Below are positions 25,267 to 34,732 of a stretch of 64,000 nucleotides of DNA, in pieces; positions within the stretch are counted from its first letter, which is position 1, and every line of letters starts with the position of its first letter. The DNA comes from JAJTFW01 sp046330075 (lineage in GTDB: Bacteria > Bacteroidota > Bacteroidia > AKYH767-A > OLB10). The translations under genes were made by a program, and so were the position numbers. The notes under the pieces were generated by a model. The model was not told the DNA's origin. It saw only the letters and a list, made by a program, of their open reading frames with translations, and did not search any database. The DNA is taken from positions 248,001-312,000 of the forward strand of contig JAXLTL010000001.1 of NCBI GenBank assembly GCA_046330075.1, written 5' to 3'.

Positions 25267-28002
25267 ATGAAGAAAATTGCATATATCAATGATCAGGCTT
25301 TCCCGGTGAATGAGGGTGAAACTATTCTCTCTTTCGTTCGCCGCCATTTCGGAAAGGACTTCGTTCCGACATTATGTGATGCACCCAACCTGGATCCATT
25401 CGGGGCCTGCCGGGTGTGCAGTGTGGATGTGGCTTTGGTGAAAGATGGTCCGGCCAAGGCACAGGCATCCTGTCATACACCTGTAATTCCGGATTCATTT
25501 ATTTACACAGATAGCGACCGGATCAAAAAACTGCGCAAGAATATCGTGGAACTGGTATTGACAGATCATCCGCTGGATTGCCTCACTTGTGAAGTGAACA
25601 ATAACTGCGAACTGCAAACAGTCGCTGCGCGTGTCGGTATTCGCGATGTCCGTTATCCGGCAGGAAAGAACCACCTGCATTTCACGAAAGACAAGAGCCA
25701 CCCGTACATGACATCTGATTTTTCAAAATGTATCAATTGTGCGCGCTGTGTTCGTGCCTGCGATGAAGTGCAGGGTGAAATGGTCCTGAGTATGGCGGGA
25801 CGGGGTTTCGACAGTCATATCGTAAAGAGTTTTGAAAATAATTTCTTCACCTCCGATTGTGTGAGCTGCGGTGCCTGTGCTCAGGCTTGCCCCACTTCGG
25901 CTATCAGTGATGTGTTCGAGTCGAAGTCAGTTGCTGCAGATAAAAAAGTGCGCACTGTATGTACCTATTGTGGTGTGGGTTGTAATCTTGATGTCGCCGT
26001 TGTAAATGGAAAGGTAAAGTCGATACAGGCACCTTACGATGCTGCCGTTAATCAGGGCCATACTTGTTTGAAAGGACGTTTTGCTTTCTCTTTCTATAAT
26101 CATCCGGATCGGTTACGTTCTCCGATGATCAGAAAAAACGGAAAGCTGGAACCGGTGAGCTGGGAAGAGGCGTACAACTATCTGGCAGAAAAATTAACGG
26201 CGATAAAGACGAAAAATGGTCCCGATGCCATTGCGGGTATTTCCTCCGCACGCTGCACCAACGAGGAGAATTACCTCATGCAGAAATTTATCCGCACCAT
26301 TATCGGTACCAATAATATTGATGCATGTGCCCGTGTTTGTCATTCACCGACTGCCTTAGGTATGCAGGGGGCTTTCGGAACCGGCGCAGCCACTAATTCC
26401 ATTATCGACCTGAAGTACACGGATTGCATCATGGTGATTGGCGCCAATCCAACGGATGCACATCCGGTAACGGGGGCGAAAATGAAGCAGTTTGCCATGA
26501 AAGGCAAAACAACGATCGTGATTGATCCTCGTCGCACTGAACTGGCGAAGTTTGCCACGTATCATCTTCAGCTTCGTCCGGGTACCAATGTAGCATTGCT
26601 GAATATGATGCTGCATTACATTGTGAAAGATGGTTTGGCAAATCAGGATTTTATTGGCCGTCGCACAGAAGGGTATGAAGATTTCAGCAAACATATTCTT
26701 GCGATTGATATCGACGAGCATGCTCGCATCACCGGTGTAGAAAAGGAGCTGGTAAGGGCGGCAGCACATGCGTATGCAAAAGCACCCAATGCAATGTCCT
26801 TCCATGGTTTGGGTGTTACCGAACACAGCCAGGGTACATACACTGTAATGCTGATCTCCGACCTTGCCATGATCACAGGAAATATCGGCCGCAGAGGTGT
26901 GGGCGTGAATCCGCTGCGTGGACAAAACAACGTGCAGGGTGCAGCCGATATGGGCTGTCAGCCTCATCAGGGAGCCGGATATATGAGTTCTTACGACCCG
27001 GAAATTAATAAACTGTATGAGCAGCATTATGGAGTAAAAATCCCATTGGGTAAAGGCCTGAAAATTCCGGAGATGTATGATGCAGCACTCGCAGGTCAGC
27101 TGAAGGCACTTTGGCTGATGGGTGAAGATCTGGTACAAACCGATCCAAATACCAATCTCGTTATTGACGCGATGAAGCAGCTGGATCTGCTGGTTGTGCA
27201 GGAAATCTTCCATACAGAAACCTGTAATTATGCACATGTGGTTTTACCGGCTTCGTCCTTCCTTGAGAAAAGCGGAACCTTTACCAATGGCGAACGCAGA
27301 ATCCAGAAAGTGCAGGCCGTGGTGGATCCTTTACCCGGTACAAAACCTGACGGACAAATTGTGATTGAAATGATGCGCAGGATGGGAGCAGATATGCCTG
27401 ATTATGATCCGGCCATTATGTTGAATGAAATTTCCCGTATTGTACCGTTTTTTGCCGGTGTTACCTGGGAGAACCTTGGTGAAAACGGAAAGCAGTGGCC
27501 GGTTGCGCCGGATGGAAAGGATACAGAAATTCTGCATACAGAAACCTTCAAGCGGGGACTCGGTAAATTCCATTATTTTGACTGGAAGGAGACCAATGAA
27601 ATTGCAACGCACGGAAAGGAATATCCCTACATCATCACAACTAACCGTGAGTTGGAGCATTACAATGCCGGTACTATGACCCGCAGAACAGGTAATGTGG
27701 AGATTCTCACAGAGGATGTGCTGATGATTCATCCGGATGATGCCGCAAAACATTTTATTCTGGAAGGAGATATGGTTTGCGTCGAGTCACCGCGCGGAAA
27801 GGTAGATATCAAAGCCCGTGTCACCGACGAAGTGAAGCCGGGAGTGCTGAGTACCACCTTCCATTTCCCGGAAGTCTTGCTCAATATCATTACCAGCAGT
27901 GAACGTGATTCGGAAGCGATGTGCCCTGAATATAAAGTTGTAGCAGTAAACATCCGCAAGAGCAAGGGCAAATTTAAAGAGCCTCAGAAAGCGCAGGTAT
28001 GA
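25267..28002 (+). CDS. fdhA: Formate dehydrogenase alpha (catalytic) subunit, cysteine type
   Basis: I start at ATG 25267 (M-K-K-I-A-Y-I), after the previous stop, giving 911 residues. The NuoG-like N-terminus has a [2Fe-2S] set (Cys37, 48, 51, 69), an H-P-L-D-C-L-T-C ... N-C-E-L cluster (His101, Cys105, 108, 114) and two ferredoxin-type [4Fe-4S] sets (Cys155-165; Cys198-208). The catalytic part begins with a [4Fe-4S] site (Cys232, 235, 239, 267). The molybdenum/tungsten ligand is Cys358, followed by His359, in A-R-V-C-H-S-P-T, so this is not a selenocysteine enzyme. It oxidises formate to CO2, with electrons leaving through the beta subunit to NAD+; CO2 reduction is possible. It overlaps the moaC fusion by 4 nt. 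Confidence 0.95.
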   Translation: MKKIAYINDQAFPVNEGETILSFVRRHFGKDFVPTLCDAPNLDPFGACRVCSVDVALVKDGPAKAQASCHTPVIPDSFIYTDSDRIKKLRKNIVELVLTDHPLDCLTCEVNNNCELQTVAARVGIRDVRYPAGKNHLHFTKDKSHPYMTSDFSKCINCARCVRACDEVQGEMVLSMAGRGFDSHIVKSFENNFFTSDCVSCGACAQACPTSAISDVFESKSVAADKKVRTVCTYCGVGCNLDVAVVNGKVKSIQAPYDAAVNQGHTCLKGRFAFSFYNHPDRLRSPMIRKNGKLEPVSWEEAYNYLAEKLTAIKTKNGPDAIAGISSARCTNEENYLMQKFIRTIIGTNNIDACARVCHSPTALGMQGAFGTGAATNSIIDLKYTDCIMVIGANPTDAHPVTGAKMKQFAMKGKTTIVIDPRRTELAKFATYHLQLRPGTNVALLNMMLHYIVKDGLANQDFIGRRTEGYEDFSKHILAIDIDEHARITGVEKELVRAAAHAYAKAPNAMSFHGLGVTEHSQGTYTVMLISDLAMITGNIGRRGVGVNPLRGQNNVQGAADMGCQPHQGAGYMSSYDPEINKLYEQHYGVKIPLGKGLKIPEMYDAALAGQLKALWLMGEDLVQTDPNTNLVIDAMKQLDLLVVQEIFHTETCNYAHVVLPASSFLEKSGTFTNGERRIQKVQAVVDPLPGTKPDGQIVIEMMRRMGADMPDYDPAIMLNEISRIVPFFAGVTWENLGENGKQWPVAPDGKDTEILHTETFKRGLGKFHYFDWKETNEIATHGKEYPYIITTNRELEHYNAGTMTRRTGNVEILTEDVLMIHPDDAAKHFILEGDMVCVESPRGKVDIKARVTDEVKPGVLSTTFHFPEVLLNIITSSERDSEAMCPEYKVVAVNIRKSKGKFKEPQKAQV

Positions 28003-28919
28003 TCAATATAACACACAAAAGTACCACGCTGCGTAAGGCGATTGCGGAGGCTTATGTCAAAGTAGGTGATTCTGCCACTATTTCGGCTATTCGCGACCGT
28101 AAGGTGCCGAAAGGTGATGTGCTGGAAGCTTCGAGGGTGGCCGGTCTGTTTGCTGCCAAGAAAACGCACGAGATGATCCCTGATTGCCATCCGTTGCCTG
28201 TTGAATACTGCCAGGTATCCCATGAAATAGGTGAGATGGAAGTCCGCATTCAGGTGGAAGTGCATACCATTTACCGTACAGGCGTGGAAGTGGAAGCCAT
28301 GCATGCTGCATCTGTTGTGGCATTGACGATGTACGATATGCTGAAGCCGATTGATAAGCACATTGAGATTTCATCGATCCGGCTGGTGGAAAAAACAGGA
28401 GGGAAGAGTGATTTCACGGAGCACTTGCCGGCATCGTTGTCGTCTATGGTGGTTGTTTGTTCTGATACAATCTCCGCAGGAAAGAAACAGGATAAGGCTG
28501 GACTGGTCATTGCCGATAAGCTGAAGTCATTTGGCCTTAAAGAACCAGGCTATAAGATTATTCCCGACGATCCGGAAATGATCCGTTCAGCAGTGGAGAT
28601 TGCCGCAGTGCAACATACCGATCTTTTGCTCATCACAGGCGGAACCGGACTCTCTCCGCGTGATATCACTCCGGAGAGTGTAGCACCTTTACTTGATCGG
28701 GATATCCCCGGGATCATGGAAGCGGCGCGAAAATATGGTCAGGACCGTACACCGTATGCGATGTTGTCAAGAGGTATTGCCGGAATGATCAATAAAACGC
28801 TGGTGATTACCTTGCCGGGTTCAAGCCGGGGAGCAGCTGAGACAATGGATGCTTTGTTTCCCGCATTGTTTCATATTTTTTCTGTGAGAGAAGGAACGCG
28901 TCACGAAAAGAAAAAGTAA
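27999..28919 (+). CDS. moaCB: MoaC-MogA/MoaB fusion: cPMP synthase plus molybdopterin adenylyltransferase
   Basis: The 306-residue protein joins two cofactor enzymes. Residues 1-~145 are MoaC, with H-E-M-I-P-D-C-H-P-L-P, V-E-V-E-A-M-H-A-A-S and Y-D-M-L-K-P-I-D-K; it rearranges 3',8-cyclo-GTP to cPMP. Residues ~150-306 are MogA/MoaB-like, with V-V-V-C-S-D-T-I-S-A-G, I-T-G-G-T-G-L-S-P-R-D and T-L-P-G-S-S-R-G-A-A-E; it adenylates molybdopterin before MoeA acts. The two steps are not consecutive, so the fusion probably secures co-expression rather than channelling. moaCB fusions occur in other bacteria. It overlaps fdhA by 4 nt. Confidence 0.95.
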   Translation: MINITHKSTTLRKAIAEAYVKVGDSATISAIRDRKVPKGDVLEASRVAGLFAAKKTHEMIPDCHPLPVEYCQVSHEIGEMEVRIQVEVHTIYRTGVEVEAMHAASVVALTMYDMLKPIDKHIEISSIRLVEKTGGKSDFTEHLPASLSSMVVVCSDTISAGKKQDKAGLVIADKLKSFGLKEPGYKIIPDDPEMIRSAVEIAAVQHTDLLLITGGTGLSPRDITPESVAPLLDRDIPGIMEAARKYGQDRTPYAMLSRGIAGMINKTLVITLPGSSRGAAETMDALFPALFHIFSVREGTRHEKKK

Positions 28920-28922
28920 CGT

Positions 28923-29825
28923 ATGGTATCGTCTGCCGAAGAACTCGTATTGAAAGTTTCTGTGCCACTGTATACGGCCGTTATTCTGATGGAGATCCTC
29001 CTCAGCAACTGGAAACTGAAAGGGTTTTACACGTGGAAGGAAACCTTGATGAATATTTATCTCACCTTGGTGAACATGGGCGTAGATGTTTTGTTTCGGG
29101 CGGTGTACCTGATTGTGTTGTTCTGGGGTTATGATCATCGGATCATGGAACCGCTTCAAAATCCCTGGTTGTATTGGGGGATCTTATTTGTGCTCGAGGA
29201 TTTTGTTTTCTACCTCGAACATCTTGTTGATCACAGCAGCCGGGTTTTCTGGGCAGTTCATGTTACACATCATTCCTCAACGGAATACAACCTGACCACT
29301 GGCTTCCGTTCCTCTGTATTGCAACCACTGTACAGATTTGTATACTTTTTGCCAATTATGTTCCTTGGTTTTCAGCCGATGGATATTCTGCTGATGTTTT
29401 CTATCACCCAGATCTATGGAATTCTGGTACATACGCAGTTTATTAAAAAAATGCCGGCATGGTTTGAAATGGTGTTTGTGAGCCCCTCGCATCATCGGGT
29501 ACATCATGCCAGTAATGTTTTATATCTCGATAAAAACATGGGCATGGTGCTGATCGTCTGGGATAAATTATTTGGTACGTTTCAACCGGAAATTGACGAA
29601 GAACCGGTAAAGTATGGGATCACCAAAATGCCGGAACAGCCGTACCATCCGCTACATGGAATTACTCATGAATTTGAGAATATATTGGCAGATGTTCGCC
29701 GTCCGATGCCACTGAAACATCGGTTGGGTTATATTTTCAGGCCTCCCGGATGGAGTCACGATGGAACTACCAAAACTTCAAGGGAGTTGCAGCAGCAGTT
29801 GAAGGATAGTAAACCCTGGTCCTGA
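28923..29825 (+). CDS. Sterol desaturase/fatty acid hydroxylase family membrane protein
   Basis: The 300-residue membrane protein has hydrophobic segments around 13-27, 50-68, 82-98 and 135-165, and the histidine clusters of the di-iron hydroxylase superfamily: H-L-V-D-H (100-104), H-V-T-H-H (113-117), H-T-Q-F near 160 and H-H-R-V-H-H near 190. Members hydroxylate or desaturate lipids, sterols or carotenoids and cleave ether lipids. The substrate here is unknown. It starts 3 nt after moaCB, so it is translationally adjacent, but its link to cofactor synthesis is unclear. It is the last gene before the orientation-matched surface protein with its own promoter region. Confidence 0.87.
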   Translation: MVSSAEELVLKVSVPLYTAVILMEILLSNWKLKGFYTWKETLMNIYLTLVNMGVDVLFRAVYLIVLFWGYDHRIMEPLQNPWLYWGILFVLEDFVFYLEHLVDHSSRVFWAVHVTHHSSTEYNLTTGFRSSVLQPLYRFVYFLPIMFLGFQPMDILLMFSITQIYGILVHTQFIKKMPAWFEMVFVSPSHHRVHHASNVLYLDKNMGMVLIVWDKLFGTFQPEIDEEPVKYGITKMPEQPYHPLHGITHEFENILADVRRPMPLKHRLGYIFRPPGWSHDGTTKTSRELQQQLKDSKPWS

Positions 29826-29944
29826 AGATAAAATAACAGGTGATTTCGGTTGAATTTGATTGTGTTTAACGATCAATTTGCCCGATTTACCTGATTTTTC
29901 AGTCTGTTCCTGTAAGTCTTCGGGGGAGGAATAGGTCATTACGC

Positions 29945-29952
29945 TATTTTTG
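29945..29952 (+). promoter_or_regulatory. Candidate -7 box for the SprB-like surface protein
   Basis: TATTTTTG (TAnnTTTG) lies 21 nt before the ATG at 29974. No -33 TTTG at the usual spacing. Confidence 0.35.
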
Positions 29953-29973
29953 AATAAAATATATCTGGTATAA

Positions 29974-32900
29974 ATGACTGGTGCTAAACGTGCTGATGGC
30001 TGTAAGTACAGCCGGTTTCTGTATGCGTTGGCCATGCTGTTTTTTTTCGTGTCGTTGCCAAAGGACGCAAAGCCTCAGGCCGGTTGTCCCGCAGTGAATG
30101 CAGTACCAGATCAGAATACTTCCTGCGCTGTACCTTGTGCAAACCTGAATGCATCTTATTTTAATGTTGGACAATCTACCACTTATAGTGTAGTGGCTAT
30201 TCCTTATGCACCGAATTCTCTTACAACAGGTAATCCGATACTGGTGAACATTGATGATACTTGGACAGATGTGATTGATCTGACCTTCAATTTTTGTTTT
30301 TTCGGTAATATGTATAATCAGATTGTTGTTGGCTCTAATGGAATCATCAGTTTTGATTTGTCGAATGCCAATGGCTTTTGTCCGTATGATCTGACGATGT
30401 CAGGCGGCATTCCTGATAACAATCTCCCAACGAACAGCATTATGGGCGTGTATCAGGATATTGATCCGACGTTTCTGGGAAATATCTATTATGATATCAT
30501 CGGAACTGCACCCTGTCGTAAGTTTGTTGTCACCTATTATGATGTTCCTTATTACGGTGACCCCAACAGTATAGATCCCTCATATTGTAATTCACCGTTG
30601 TTTGCGACTACGCAGATTGTGTTGTATGAAACCACCAATGCCATCGATGTTTTTGTGCAGGATAAATCAAATTGCACAGGATGGAATGATGGCCTGGCTA
30701 TCGAAGGAATTCAGAATGCAAACGGAACAGTAGCCTTTACGGTGCCTGCACGTAACAATACGGTCTACAATCTGACCAATGATAGCTATCGTTTTCTTCC
30801 AAATGGTCCAAGTATTGTGAATTTTTCCTGGTTGCTGAATGGTAACATAATCAGCACCAGCCCTTCTTTTCAGGTGTGTCCGTTGACAACAACGACCTAT
30901 ACCGCACAAGCTGTTTATACCGCTTGTGATGGTACCCAGATTATTGAAACGGATAATGTTACTGTGACACCGGTTGGTGTTGTTCAGGGAGCATTGACGG
31001 TTAATCAGTCGCCGAATTGTTCAAATCCTGCCAATGGTGCTCTCACAGCTTCCGCTGCCGGTGGTACATCTCCTTATACCTATCTCTGGTCAAACGGTGC
31101 CACGACTGCAGCCATCAGTGGTTTAACAGCGGGAAATTATACAGTAACCATAACCGATGTTTCCGGTTGTACTGTTGTTAAAAATACTTCATTGACCCTG
31201 AATACCGTCAGTTTGCCGGCGCCTGTGGTGCAGGCTGTTTTGTGTAATGGCGGAAATACAGGAACAGTAACAGTTTCACCTTCCGGTGGAACAGCGCCCT
31301 ATGCTTATCAGTGGTCTCCATCTGGTGGAACCACAGCTACAGCTTCTTCCCTTCAGGCCGGAACGTATACCTGTACTGTGACAGATGCCGGTGGATGTAC
31401 CGCAGTGGCGAGTGCTGTGGTCACGGAACCTTCGGCAATTTCCGCCACTATCAGCGTTGTGGATGTAACATGTTTTGGTCAGGCCAACGGATCGGCTGCG
31501 ATAACTCCTTCCGGCGGTACAGGAGGTTATACGTATGCCTGGAACTCAACACCTGCACAGTCCACTGCAACCGCAGTTAACCTTCCTGCAAGTGTGTTTT
31601 CCTGTTTGGTTACCGATGGTGCAGGCTGTACAGCATCCTTTTTTGCAACAGTATATGAGCCGAACCTGATGGTCGTAACGGATTTGGTTACCCAGCCGTC
31701 ATGTTCTACAATCACCACTGGAGAAGTGCAGGTTTCGGTAAGTGGGGGCGTTAGTCCTTATGCCTATAGCTGGCCGGGTCAGAGCTGGACCGTTCCGGGT
31801 GTTACAGGAATCCCTCCGGGTAACTATTCGTATGTTGTTACAGATGCAAATGGTTGTAAGGATACAAATTTCGTAACCATTAACAGTATTACACCGGTGA
31901 CAATTGCACTTTCGAAGACAGATGTACATTGTTTCGGAGAAGCAAATGGTGCCGTGGCCGTGAACGTACTGTCCGGGGTGAGCCCGTTCAGTTTTTCATG
32001 GGCACCATCTGGCGATACATTGGCTGTTGCAGACAGTCTTCCTCCGGGCTTGTATACGGCAACAGTTACTTCAGCAGAAGGCTGTACGGCTTCGGATACG
32101 ATTCGTGTTCTGGAACCTCCTGCGCTGATGGTGAATGCGGCAATAAGTCCTTCCCGTTGTTGTGTAGGTGAGGAGGTAATGCTCACTGTAGCAGGGAATG
32201 GTAATATTGTATGGTCGACCGGTTCTGCTTCCGATACGATCACTTTCAATGCTCAACAATCGCAGGTGTACATGGTTACAATTTCCGATGTACAGGGGTG
32301 CAGCGCTCAGGACAGTGTTCAGCTGATAGTGGATCCATTGCCGGTACCAGCCTTCTCTTCAGATACTGTTTGTTTCGGAAGCAGCACACACTTCAGTAAC
32401 CTCTCTACAGTGCCTTCCGGTATAATTACCTCCTGGTATTGGAGTTTTGGTGACAGTACATCCAGTATTGTGAAAAATCCGATGCACGTGATGTCTCATA
32501 CCGGTATACATGCCGTGATGCTCACAGCAACTACCGATCATGGTTGTGTGGATTCATTGGTGCGCCCGGTTCGGGTCTGGGCTTTACCAGAGCCGGCTTT
32601 AACAGCTGATGTGCTGGCGGGTTGTCCTGATTTGCCGGTAACACTGACCGGACTTTCTACCGTAGCCGATGGTCAGATAAGTATACAGTCGTGGTGGATT
32701 GGTGATGTGAACGGAGCCAGTGGTGATACACTTCAGGTATTTTTAAACTCATCTGGTTATTATGATGTGCACCTGGAAGCACAGAGTTCATACGGCTGCT
32801 CCGCAGATACGACCTATCGTGATTACATTGAAGTATATAAAATGCCGGTTGCAGACTTTACCTATTTGCCATCAGCTCCTTCGGTCTTTATGCCTCGTGT

Positions 32901-33363
32901 AGAGTTTTACGATCAGTCGGTATATGCTGATAAGTGGTTCTGGACCTTTGGCGATACAAGTGCGGTTTCCGGCGATGTCAATCCCGAACATACCTATCAG
33001 CTTCCCGGTGAATACATCGTGCAGCTGATTGTGGAATCAGAAGATGGATGTCGCGACACAGCGGAGATGCCGTTGGTGCTGAAGAATGATTATGCCTTAT
33101 GGGTCCCTTCAGCTTTTACACCCAATGCAGATGGAAAGAATGAAGTATTTACTGTAAAGGGCTTCAATTATTCAGGTTTCCGGTTGCGCGTTTTTGACCG
33201 TTGGGGCGAATTATTGTATGAAACCAATAATCCTGATGAAGGGTGGGATGGGAAGTATAACGGCACACCTGCTGCAGAAGGCGTGTATATTTATGTGGTG
33301 AATTACAAGGATATTTTTAAAGAGGGACATACCCTTACAGGACGTGTCTCTATCGTGAAATAA
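29974..33363 (+). CDS. Large secreted SprB-repeat/PKD protein with T9SS type B (CHU_C) C-terminus
   Basis: This 1129-residue protein begins with a signal peptide (L-A-M-L-F-F-F-V-S-L-P, mature start near Q-A-G-C-P). An N-terminal ~250-residue beta domain has paired cysteines (V-G-S-N-G-I-I-S-F-D motif). Next come about six SprB-like repeats (~80 residues), each with G-G-T-x-P-Y-x-Y-x-W-S and G-x-Y-T-x-T-V-T-D-x-x-G-C. PKD domains follow with W-x-F-G-D motifs. The C-terminus is the gliding-associated CHU_C domain (V-P-S-A-F-T-P-N-A-D-G-K-N-E, F-D-R-W-G). It should be exported by the type IX system and sit on the surface as an adhesin or matrix protein. The function beyond that is not known. 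Confidence 0.9.
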   Translation: MTGAKRADGCKYSRFLYALAMLFFFVSLPKDAKPQAGCPAVNAVPDQNTSCAVPCANLNASYFNVGQSTTYSVVAIPYAPNSLTTGNPILVNIDDTWTDVIDLTFNFCFFGNMYNQIVVGSNGIISFDLSNANGFCPYDLTMSGGIPDNNLPTNSIMGVYQDIDPTFLGNIYYDIIGTAPCRKFVVTYYDVPYYGDPNSIDPSYCNSPLFATTQIVLYETTNAIDVFVQDKSNCTGWNDGLAIEGIQNANGTVAFTVPARNNTVYNLTNDSYRFLPNGPSIVNFSWLLNGNIISTSPSFQVCPLTTTTYTAQAVYTACDGTQIIETDNVTVTPVGVVQGALTVNQSPNCSNPANGALTASAAGGTSPYTYLWSNGATTAAISGLTAGNYTVTITDVSGCTVVKNTSLTLNTVSLPAPVVQAVLCNGGNTGTVTVSPSGGTAPYAYQWSPSGGTTATASSLQAGTYTCTVTDAGGCTAVASAVVTEPSAISATISVVDVTCFGQANGSAAITPSGGTGGYTYAWNSTPAQSTATAVNLPASVFSCLVTDGAGCTASFFATVYEPNLMVVTDLVTQPSCSTITTGEVQVSVSGGVSPYAYSWPGQSWTVPGVTGIPPGNYSYVVTDANGCKDTNFVTINSITPVTIALSKTDVHCFGEANGAVAVNVLSGVSPFSFSWAPSGDTLAVADSLPPGLYTATVTSAEGCTASDTIRVLEPPALMVNAAISPSRCCVGEEVMLTVAGNGNIVWSTGSASDTITFNAQQSQVYMVTISDVQGCSAQDSVQLIVDPLPVPAFSSDTVCFGSSTHFSNLSTVPSGIITSWYWSFGDSTSSIVKNPMHVMSHTGIHAVMLTATTDHGCVDSLVRPVRVWALPEPALTADVLAGCPDLPVTLTGLSTVADGQISIQSWWIGDVNGASGDTLQVFLNSSGYYDVHLEAQSSYGCSADTTYRDYIEVYKMPVADFTYLPSAPSVFMPRVEFYDQSVYADKWFWTFGDTSAVSGDVNPEHTYQLPGEYIVQLIVESEDGCRDTAEMPLVLKNDYALWVPSAFTPNADGKNEVFTVKGFNYSGFRLRVFDRWGELLYETNNPDEGWDGKYNGTPAAEGVYIYVVNYKDIFKEGHTLTGRVSIVK

Positions 33364-33387
33364 GCACCAGACGTGCAGGCTGTCATC

Positions 33388-34551
33388 TTAATCTCCGGAT
33401 GCTGGTTCCTGCTTTTTGGCTTTCTTCGACCCTTCATAAATGTCGAAGCGCAACATGCGACACTCGATAGGACCATTGAACAACTGAATTTTTCTTGAAG
33501 GACGAAGTCCGATAAACTTCGCCACTTCCAGATTGCCTGTAAATATCCAGCAGGTCCACCCTTTGAAATCTTTCTTCATTTTATCGCCCATCCGTTGATA
33601 CATATCCATGATATCACGGGGTTCTATGCGGAGTCCGTAAGGTGGATTGGAAATCAGCATTCCCTGTGGCGCAGGAACTGGAAATTTATCAAAGGGACAT
33701 TTCTTTAGCAGGATGTGTTTGCTTAGTCCGGCTTCAGCAATATTTTGTCTTGCTTTATCGAGTACCGCCCCGCTGATATCTGAACCATAGAGTTGCAGTG
33801 TTGCATCCTTGATTTCATTTTGAAGAGCTTCTTCTTTTACCTTTTTCCATAGGGAAGCGTCAAAATCTTTCCAGGATTCAAAACCAAATCGCGGTCTGAA
33901 TTTATTGGGTGCTATGTTTAACGCCAGCATTGCTGCTTCAATGAGAATAGTTCCGCTGCCACACATGAAATCGGCTAACGGCATTTTTCCATCCCAACCA
34001 CTCTTTAGTACCAGTGCTGCTGCGAGTGCTTCATTGATGGGTGCCTGATTGGTGTAGTCACGGTAACCGCGTTTATGCAGCGATTCACCGGAGCTGTCGA
34101 AGGAAAGCGTGCAATGATCTTCGTAAATATGCAGGTGAATGCGGAGATCCGGATTTTCGGTGTCTACATCCGGCCGTTCGTCATATTTATCTCTGAACTG
34201 GTCGGCAATGGCATCTTTCGCCTTCAGGGATACATAGAGGGAATGATTCAGATTCGATTGATTCAGTGTTGTATTGATGGCAAAAGTTTGTTTTAATCCA
34301 AAGTGCTGCGACCAGTCGATGTTGCGAATTTCATTGTAAAGCATGTCCTCATCTGCTGCGTCAAAATGATACATCGGCCGGAGTATCCGTAATGCAGTGC
34401 GACAATGCAGATTGGCTTTGTATAAAAGGCTCAGATCACCTTCAAACTCTACGGCCCGGGTGAGAATTCTTGTTTCTCCTGCGCCCAATGCTTCCAGTTC
34501 GGCACTTAAAATTTCTTCACATCCGGCAAATGTTTTTGCAATCAGCAGCAT
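33388..34551 (-). CDS. THUMP-domain class I SAM-dependent RNA methyltransferase (RlmL/YpsC-like)
   Basis: The 387-residue protein has an N-terminal ferredoxin-like/THUMP region (about 1-155) for RNA binding and a Rossmann methyltransferase domain with F-M-C-G-S-G-T-I-L-I-E-A-A (about 195-207) and the N6/N2-purine motif S-N-P-P-Y-G-L-R. Families with this order (RlmL N-half, YpsC) methylate guanine N2 in 23S rRNA. The RlmK half of Escherichia coli RlmL is absent, so it is the single-module form. It is convergent with the surface-protein gene before it (24-nt gap) and probably monocistronic. Confidence 0.9.
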   Translation of the reverse strand: MLLIAKTFAGCEEILSAELEALGAGETRILTRAVEFEGDLSLLYKANLHCRTALRILRPMYHFDAADEDMLYNEIRNIDWSQHFGLKQTFAINTTLNQSNLNHSLYVSLKAKDAIADQFRDKYDERPDVDTENPDLRIHLHIYEDHCTLSFDSSGESLHKRGYRDYTNQAPINEALAAALVLKSGWDGKMPLADFMCGSGTILIEAAMLALNIAPNKFRPRFGFESWKDFDASLWKKVKEEALQNEIKDATLQLYGSDISGAVLDKARQNIAEAGLSKHILLKKCPFDKFPVPAPQGMLISNPPYGLRIEPRDIMDMYQRMGDKMKKDFKGWTCWIFTGNLEVAKFIGLRPSRKIQLFNGPIECRMLRFDIYEGSKKAKKQEPASGD

Positions 34552-34732
34552 GGCAGGGCCTCTTATTCAGGTTTCGGCACAAGGTACATCCTTTTTTAAT
34601 ATTCCAGTGGCGCAATAGCTGCTTTTCCCTATGAAACCGTATAGATATTCAGGAGTTTCTGCTTTTCCGGGCTTTGATTTCCGGATTTAATGTACATTCG
34701 TTTGGAATGGACAAGTAAATACGAAATTTGAT

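Noticed and set aside
26300..26370. Selenocysteine formate dehydrogenase
   Set aside because: The codon at the metal-ligand position is TGT (Cys) and no in-frame TGA is present.
26356..27237. Long minus-strand open frame (293 codons) inside fdhA
   Set aside because: It is antisense to a clearly conserved enzyme, has no recognisable motifs and a cysteine/histidine-rich composition typical of shadow frames.
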